Origin: Kappaphycus alvarezii
Lineage: Eukaryota > Rhodophyta > Florideophyceae > Gigartinales > Solieriaceae
DNA length: 64,000 nt
Direction of reading: 5' to 3'
Assembly: GCA_002205965.3 (NCBI GenBank)
Contig: NADL03000780.1
Coordinates: 24,932 to 88,931 of the forward strand
The position numbers were made by a program, and so were the translations under genes. Positions 58,131 through 64,000 of the stretch are shown piece after piece (position 1 is the first letter of the stretch; each line of letters begins with the position of its first letter). Under the pieces are notes generated by a model. That model saw only the letters and a list, made by a program, of their open reading frames with translations. It was not told where the DNA came from and ran no database searches.

Positions 58131-58398
58131 ATTTTCCGTTCACAGCGTCGTCCGTCGACTTTGCATACGTCTCTGGTAGACAACCGCGGAGCTTTGTCGT
58201 TATGTGCGACATGACAAGGGTGTGGGATGTAAGGATCTCACTTAGAAAGTGCAGAGACTGTTCACAGGGGTCAGGGTTCTGTGATGCGATGTTGGCCCTC
58301 TGGTTTGGAGCTGAGGGAGCTGGGTCATCTGAAACCGGTACCGGTGTATTGTAGTCGACCTCATCCAAAGGAATATGCTCCAGGACAACCTGATCCAT
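58078..58398 (-). CDS. Unrecognised ORF, 106 codons
   Basis: ATG at 58,398: MDQVVLEHIPLDEVDYNTPV, Pro/Ala-rich middle, then HFLSEILTSHTLVMSHITTK. Its last 17 codons run into the AT-rich repeat, so the original protein was longer and has been truncated. No domain recognised. Confidence 0.35.
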   Translation of the reverse strand: MDQVVLEHIPLDEVDYNTPVPVSDDPAPSAPNQRANIASQNPDPCEQSLHFLSEILTSHTLVMSHITTKLRGCLPETYAKSTDDAVNGKFGKINLQVLENHLIEFP

Positions 58399-58923
58399 GT
58401 CAGCGATAAAAAATGTTCTTCGGCCAACTTTCGGCGGTTACTTACTGCTTTTCTTCTCTGATCGGGCTGCGAACGAGTATACCTCCTAACCGGACAGCCA
58501 GCCGACCGTCTTCGTTATTATCGTTCGCAACGACCCTCCAGTGCCAACAAACAGTTTCTGAAACGAGTATTCGTTAAACGAGTATTCTCATATTGAGGAA
58601 GCGGTTTCCAAGCGACGACTTGATGTCAGCAATGTTACCAGTTATTGAAAGTCATATTTGGCTGCAATGTTATCTGGCGTGCAAACTTGATATTTCCAAC
58701 GGCTATCTCAACCGAAATTTTCGAATTTTGATGATCTCCCTGGAGATCACGCCGAGACGAAACGATCACGTTTTTAGGTTGAGGTAGTGCAGCGTGGCCG
58801 AGGTGTGGGAAGGGGGCGATCTGGACGAGGAATCCCTCGCGAGCGCTAGAAAGGCTCGGACAAGGGGTAGATAGATGTGATAGAGAATTTCTGTACCTTT
58901 GGTGGAGATGGAGGTAATGAGGG

Positions 58924-58965
58924 GAAAGGTTTGGGTGGTTTACTCCTGGAAGATATATCTGATCT
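58924..58965 (+). repeat. 42-bp micro-insertion with 11-bp duplication
   Basis: GGTAATGAGGG at 58,913-58,923 and 58,966-58,976 flanks just the core motif (GAAAGGTTTGGGTGGTTTAC then TCCTGGAAGATATATC). The smallest member of the D/E-type insertions. Confidence 0.8.
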
Positions 58966-58976
58966 GGTAATGAGGG

Positions 58977-59719
58977 TGATGTGCGCCCAAAGGAGTCATC
59001 ACGAAGGAAATATGTTAGTGAGAAACGAGGTAGACCACAAGGCGTGCCGCTCGGACACGGTCCGCGCCGTGGCCTGTGCCGTGTGCGCGGAGGCAGCTTA
59101 GGAGGGGAGAGGAAAGGAACGGGTGGGAAAGAGACTAGAAGGTCATGATTGCTCAATAATGTGAAAGGATTTTATTTTTCGCTGATTCTCCAAATTTCGA
59201 GCTTCCTGGAATCCCCAAGAGTAATTCGTTCTTGCACTGCTTCATGGATTGCGCCCGGCAACTTCTTTTGCGATGGTGTTTTTTGCCAGCAAATTACACT
59301 GGACAGGATAGTCTTAGACAGACTTAAAGTCCAGTAAACCTAGCATACTCGTGCTCTACTATAATATGTTGAAGACCCAAATAACTGTGTGGGAAATTGG
59401 TGCAGCTCCCGTCAGTGCATAACACAGTAGATCGGCCTGGAAGCACCACAGTTCCTTACAGTAGCTGGAAGGTAGCCTGTACCTTAGCCAAGTGAACTTG
59501 GCGATTTTCCCTGTCCTCCTGGACACCCGGGCGTCGCCTCCGTGATTAGGGCAAAAAACAAAAAAAGAACCCAAGAGCAGGACGGTCATACTCAGGCGTA
59601 TTCGTTTACCAATAATTGGATGCTGTAGATCTTGCAATATGAGCTCCCGATGAGCTTCCAATGAAGTTGATCTTGCAAGAACTACAGCTGTGCGACAAGG
59701 AATCGCTACTTGTCAAGAT
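58977..59719. other. No recognised gene
   Basis: A 100-codon minus frame (59,359-59,661) with MTVLLLGSFFVFC could be a hydrophobic tail of the LamG gene in another frame, but nothing supports it. Pro-rich minus frame at 58,635-59,156 looks like a shadow. Confidence 0.3.
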
Positions 59720-60361
59720 CTAACAGTGAGTTAGGAGAAGGCCTTTTGCAATAACTAGCTCCCTGAGCTTGCCACAGAAGAAATCGCTTTCAGAATCAGC
59801 CTTGTACCCAACCTCATGAACAGGAGAGTTGTTCACCTGTACGTCGGTCTCTTCTCCAGCATGCTGATTACGGTTTCCCGAAACTTTAAACTCGCCATCA
59901 ACGAAAAGGTTCAACACACCCTTGCTGGTATCCCACGTAATGGCGATGTGTTGCCACGTGTTAGGTGTGATTTGTCCCCCGACACAAGAAACCAAGCCCT
60001 GGGTAGGAAGTGATCCGTTTGAATTGATATTGCGACGAAGCTCTACACCGGCGGTGTAGCAAGAGCCCTGTGGATTTAGACAGATGTAAAACGACCAATA
60101 CTTCTTCCAGTTGGCGTAAACGAACATTCGACCCTTTCCAGGCTCTGGGCGCACCCAGATACCAATTGTGAACGATTCGGATTCGAAAGGCACAGCCTTC
60201 ACGGTTACATGTCCTTCATTTTTCATGCTTATACCTGAGGGTAAAGACATCCATGTAGCATCACCAAACAGAGCTGTATACTTGTCTCCTTCCTGATCCG
60301 GACCAACAAGGTAGGTCGCAAGAATTTGAGGCTCGGTCATAACGTTGAAATTGTTTTCCAC
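59720..60361 (-). CDS. LamG/concanavalin-like domain protein, intact
   Basis: 213 residues from ATG 60,361. One jelly-roll domain fills most of it: FTIGIWVRPEPGKGRMF (64-80), WSFYICLNPQGSCYTAG (89-105), ITPNTWQHIAITWD (131-144), GVLNLFVDGEFKVSG (148-162) and FFCGKLRELVIAKG (194-207). The W-x-H-I-A-x-T-W-D ... L-x-VDG pattern is that of laminin-G-like/pentraxin-like lectin folds, which bind glycans or cell-surface ligands. No signal peptide or membrane segment in this frame, so either cytosolic, or the true start lies in an upstream exon. Codons are regular and the frame has no stops, unlike the neighbouring repeats. It lies about 250 bp from the start of duplication copy 2. Confidence 0.75.
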   Translation of the reverse strand: MENNFNVMTEPQILATYLVGPDQEGDKYTALFGDATWMSLPSGISMKNEGHVTVKAVPFESESFTIGIWVRPEPGKGRMFVYANWKKYWSFYICLNPQGSCYTAGVELRRNINSNGSLPTQGLVSCVGGQITPNTWQHIAITWDTSKGVLNLFVDGEFKVSGNRNQHAGEETDVQVNNSPVHEVGYKADSESDFFCGKLRELVIAKGLLLTHC

Positions 60362-61887
60362 AAGATGCTACGAGACGACTAGATGCTGAGGATTTTGTGA
60401 TGTGATATCTATGAATGTGGCGCGTTGATGATATCACCATGGTTCTTATACAATCTGATTGAAGACCAGTTTCCCTCTTCAACTGACTGTGTGCTTCAGC
60501 CCAGAGTTTAGAACATGTCAAAGAGTTACTACAGAGGGGCGTAGGAGATTGCTTCAAACGATTGTGGACAGAATCTAACACGGTGCAGGAGCAGAAACAA
60601 GATTTCAGGAGGACCACTTGCTCAGAGATTACATGTGGGCCACAGCTATCTTATTGATGATTGGGAAAGGTTTGGGTATTTTATTCTCGAATGATATAAT
60701 GCCTCTATCATGTTGCTACAGTCATGACTCGAGACATGGGTTGAGGTTGAGATACAGGGACCAAATGCATCCTTACTCTCGGGACATAACCGTTCAATGT
60801 CACTAAAAAATAAGGCATCAAACCCTTTATTCTATGATCATCTCCGTTTATTGAGCTCATTTGGAACCCAATGTAGTCAAATATGAACATCTTTATCAAA
60901 TACATTGATAAAATGGGGTTCATGGCGGCTTACTGCATCGTATTGGGGCAAGGAAAGAAAACACGGCCATAAGGGGCTATATGCGCCTTACAAACGATTT
61001 TGCGCTTGAGCTCTTGTTATCTGTAATCGATAAGGCTGTCGGTAGCGACTAACAAAGTTTCCGTTTCTGAGCTTGCAAATGGTATAGATATTCGAATCGA
61101 GTTGAGTAATATATACCTAAAAAATTTACAGGGATCTATCGACATGATCGCAGTAACGAGTTATAGAATGTTGTAGGTGTGAGATCTGTCAGGTCTCTGT
61201 CAACTATTAGTTTTGTAATTGCATGGCATTGAAAAATGACAAAAGATCAGAATTTGTCCTTCAGTTTCGAGTGCTCGAAGTGTTTCAGCCGCACTTTACT
61301 ACCACTTCCTCTGGTCACACTGCTCCGTTTTTTTGGCGATTGAGCTAATCTTACAGTAGAAGGTTTCAATATAGATATCAGCGTGAATGATTCCTCCGGG
61401 CATCATTGAGCACGTGCTGCATTCGCAGTGTTTATCGGATACAGGGCAGAGCCTTCACGGATTTACGCTTTGTAATGTTAAAACTAAAATTCATCATTAG
61501 GAAGGGTCTTTTTTCCCTTCCCCCAGCTACTTCTAGTTTCTGGAAACGCTGCGTTATTCGCACAGTAGATTTTGAAGCAAGTTTGAATTCAGGTTCATAA
61601 GACTCCCAACCCTGGAACAACTCGCGTGAAGGCCACCTCATTCACTGTGCTTATCCCTTGTCTTACGCTGGTATGGTAAGTCTCCAGAAACAGCCGTATG
61701 TTCCTGTCAGCAGCACATCACCCAAATTTTTTTCATCAATCTGTGTTTCTTGGCGAGGCTCAATCCAGTCTCGCAAGATTACGCCCTCTCGTTAGCCTTT
61801 AGTACATACAAATGTTTCCTACCTCTCGAGAAGCAGCTGCCAGTTCCACATAGAATAGAAAATCTGACCACTTTGCCCTTTATCTGT

Positions 61888-62060
61888 GTTTAGGGGATTG
61901 GATATAAGTGTTTTACTCTTGGGAAATATATTCAATCCATCCGTTTAGTGACAGACAGTGCAAGAAATACACAGGCAGATGATAACAATTACATCATCAT
62001 TCTTTCCTCAATCGAATAAATCTTCCAAGAGTAAAACACGCAAACCTTTCCCAGTGGGGA
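61888..62060. repeat. Small inverted-terminal element, copy 2
   Basis: Left GTGTTTTACTCTTGG, right (reverse) AAGGTTTGCGTGTTTTACTC with CTTGGAAG. Orthologue of 14,118-14,280. Confidence 0.55.
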
Positions 62061-62324
62061 TTTTGAATACTTATCTAAATCAAGGTACAGTACGTGCTTG
62101 CTCTGACCTACATTACTTTGAGGTCATAACAAAAAGGAATTTTACTGTTTATGTCGCTAAATTATCGATATTAGAAGACGGTATTTTATCGGATAGATCG
62201 AGTCAAGCGTGCTTATGTGAGGATATGAAAACTTCCGGATCGGTCATTCAAAAAAAGGAGAACGAATTACATCCATAAAACAATATGAGTTTCAAATTTC
62301 AACTCTGATTTAATTCAAACGGGG

Positions 62325-62560
62325 GAAATTTGGGGTGTGTTACTGATTTGGGATGTCGAACGGCTATTTTCTGAGACTAGCGGGGGCAGGTGTTTGTATT
62401 GAAGAGTGTGAAAAGGAGGCAGAGTAAGAAGGGACAATCTCACAAGGCTGGAGTAAGGCCAGTCGTTTGGCATGCCGCGTTGGACGAAACCGTCGCCGCA
62501 GCGTGTCTTTGCATAAGGACAGATCGCACCCGCCCCACAGCCATTCATTTGGATCTAGTA
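62325..62560 (-). pseudogene. MSNAACL-family C-terminus (minus)
   Basis: Minus strand reads LMQRHAAATVSSNAACQTTG then LTPAL and TGA. Its 3' tail ends at about 62,325 in AACACACCCCAAATTTCCCC. Counterpart of 15,360-15,540. Confidence 0.6.
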
Positions 62561-62639
62561 TATCTTCCAACAGTAATAACATCCAAACTTCCCCCTTTAG
62601 TCTGGAATTCACCTCCAACAAAGGACAAGACTGGATATT

Positions 62640-62935
62640 AGGGTGGTAAGAGTAGCTGGTGAAATGAACCTTTTCTACGTAACGTTCGTCAACCCTCTTG
62701 CACCTTTCTATGCCAACGCGGAGAGATTCAACCTCCTCACGAGCCTCCACGCAGCCCACGCAGAGAAGAAGCGGAAAAAGAAGGATTTCGTGTCGAATTC
62801 CCGGTTAAAAGCAGGTTAGTTCCCTTCCCCATCTAAGCGCTCGGAGGCTGGCACCCGGGGATGTGGGAGGTCGTCAAGGAACTCGTGAGAACCGTCGCCA
62901 GCCGCGTGATGGAACGGGTTTCAAAGGGGGAAAAT
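62640..62935 (+). pseudogene. MSNAACL-family upstream block (plus)
   Basis: NLFYVTFVNPLAPFYANAER and FNLLTSLHAAHAEKKRKK at about 62,667-62,790, homologous to FVNLLAPYSRR ... LTSLRAKSTA on the minus strand at 63.6 kb and to 24.5 kb. A second frame further on reads MWEVVKELVRTVASRVMERV and ends in TGA at about 62,937. Confidence 0.5.
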
Positions 62936-63045
62936 TGAGGTGTTATAATAATTGAAAATAGTTTAGCCTTTGTTCCAAAGAGGGAAACGAAGGGGTTCGA
63001 TTACTGTGACAGATGTATTGGCTATAACCCAATCACAATGCATAT

Positions 63046-63285
63046 CGCAAGGTCGCTACGAGGGCGAGGGAGACCTACGCGAGGTCAAACAAGTCTTAAC
63101 ACAGCGTCATGCCACAGGGGCAGCGATGTCCAATGCAGCGTGCCTGATGACCGTCCTCCAGCCAGTTTTCTTAGCGTTTTGACGGCTTCCGCCAATCCTT
63201 TACATTGTAAGCCCTTACCCACATCACGTCCCTTAGAGAACTGCTGACCATATTTTTCATTTATTAAAAAACACCCCAAATTTCC
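63046..63285 (+). mobile_element. MSNAACL-family unit, 240 bp, inserted in copy 2
   Basis: Absent at the matching place in copy 1 (15,775). Same limits as 26,257-26,497. Frame: LREVKQVLTQRHATGAAMSN, AACLMTVLQPVFLAF and TGA at about 63,180. CATAT occurs before it and again at about 63,294-63,298, a possible target duplication. Confidence 0.7.
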
Positions 63286-63344
63286 ATCATTTCATATCTG
63301 AGTGTTACAATTGATGCGTGTAGTGAGAAACCTTAAAAGGGAAT

Positions 63345-63793
63345 ATCAAGGCCACTCAACAGACAATCTGCATTGGACATAACTGCTGCTTCAGCGAGCC
63401 TATGAATCAGCATGGCCCGGACCTTGCCATATGTTTCCATGGCCCTCACAGTCTCGTTCCTCACAATTTCGATAAGCACGGCATATCCGTCCGGGTTCAA
63501 ACAGCCGAGAATACGTATTGGTAGAGGCACAGGTTACCTCTGGCGAAAACTGGAAGGAGAGCTGGGTCCCTCCTATGTATTGCAGTGCTTTTCGCCCTGA
63601 GGGATGTCAATGGGTTGCAACGCACTCTTCTACTGTAGGGTGCTAGGAGGTTCACAAAGGTGACATCGAAGATGTCGATACCCCCTGTGCTCCCTGGTGC
63701 TCCAAATTCCAACAAATAACTGATACAAATATTCGACATGAGGGAACCAGGATATCCGTTTAGATTCCCCCCACTAGAAGTGTCGGACGACAA
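63345..63793 (-). pseudogene. MSNAACL-family protein, uninterrupted copy
   Basis: Minus strand: GGIDIFDVTFVNLLAPYSRR, CNPLTSLRAKSTAIHRR (63,690-63,580). After a frame change come IRILGCLNPDGYAVLIEIVR, NETVRAMETYGKVRAMLIHR and LAEAAVMSNADCLLSGL, then a stop near 63,335. Copy 1's equivalent is split by the Copia at AEAAV|MSN. Function unknown; not a known transposase or RT motif. Confidence 0.6.
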
Positions 63794-64000
63794 AGTAAAC
63801 TACCCCATCATTACCCCCGGAACCAGGAAGCGGTGCGAGGGATTCTTTTACAACCACAAAGGCAGTAATCTCCATTGCGGCTTGTTTGCTTGCTGGTACA
63901 ATGGAGCATCATCAGCGACTGCTGCAAGCTTTCAGGTACATGCTCACTACCAACACACAAGTTGACTGGGTATCAGCCAGCCTATCTGTTACAGGAAATT

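Larger units (their letters stand above)
60613..64000 (+). repeat. Large duplicated segment, copy 2 (runs off window)
   Basis: Collinear with the pieces of copy 1 listed at 11,094-25,300, and serves as the empty site for copy 1's insertions. It has its own extra blocks: about 265 bp at 62,570-62,830 and the 240-bp unit at 63,046-63,285. Carries three MSNAACL-family loci within 1.5 kb. Confidence 0.75.

Noticed and set aside
58635..59156. 173-codon minus-strand ORF
   Set aside because: Pro/Ser-rich with no motif and it spans the 42-bp micro-insertion and its duplication, so it cannot be an old gene.

Overview
The window is eukaryotic nuclear DNA from an AT-rich, repeat-dominated genome. Most coding potential is decayed transposable-element sequence; only two loci read as intact protein genes: a HET-like regulator at about 28.2-29.6 kb (+) and a LamG-type lectin-like protein at 59.7-60.4 kb (-). 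Both are uninterrupted reading frames. An alga or other intron-poor protist would fit (single-exon genes, Copia types also known from protists), and I lean to a macroalga such as a florideophyte red alga, but nothing here proves the lineage.

Layout. 1-6.1 kb: AT-rich, no gene seen. 6.1-13.1 kb: copies of an unknown element (family A here) with an Arg-rich peptide, a palindromic AAGTTG/CAACTT block and an antisense acidic ORF. 11.1-25.3 kb: copy 1 of a large duplicated segment whose copy 2 is 60.6-64.0 kb and runs off the window. Copy 1 is split by a 1.4-kb family A insertion, a probable solo LTR, and an 8.4-kb minus-strand Copia element (15,866-24,228, 311-bp LTRs) that itself contains a 5'-truncated plus-strand Copia (about 16,640-20,153). 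25-27.4 kb: short repeats and a LINE reverse transcriptase remnant. 28-30 kb: HET-like gene. 30-38 kb: mostly featureless AT-rich DNA with a 5'-truncated tRNA-Ser(UGA). 38.3-44.2 kb: a pogo/Tigger-type transposase split by a Copia deletion derivative, plus other Copia pieces. 45-47.4 kb: a possible jacalin-like fragment and a Copia of a second type. 47.9-54.1 kb: a Ty3/Gypsy chromovirus with both LTRs and a chromodomain. 54.2-58.4 kb: a third retroelement type (integrase to RNase H, minus strand) and a duplicated AT-rich repeat. 59-64 kb: the LamG gene and copy 2.

The most interesting signal is a repeat family I do not recognise. At least eight loci encode variants of a C-terminal peptide of the form QRHAAAAxMSNAACLLxGL followed by a stop. 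Those whose 3' end can be traced finish in one conserved 3' terminal sequence, roughly AAAACACCCAAAxxTTTCC. The same 3' end also occurs alone as very small insertions of 42, 64, 77 and 82 bp, each flanked by 9-11 bp direct repeats. Constant 3' ends, variable 5' ends and target duplications suggest extreme 5' truncation of a larger mobile element. The 64-bp copy is also bounded by GT...AG such that splicing would remove it exactly, as in introner-type elements.
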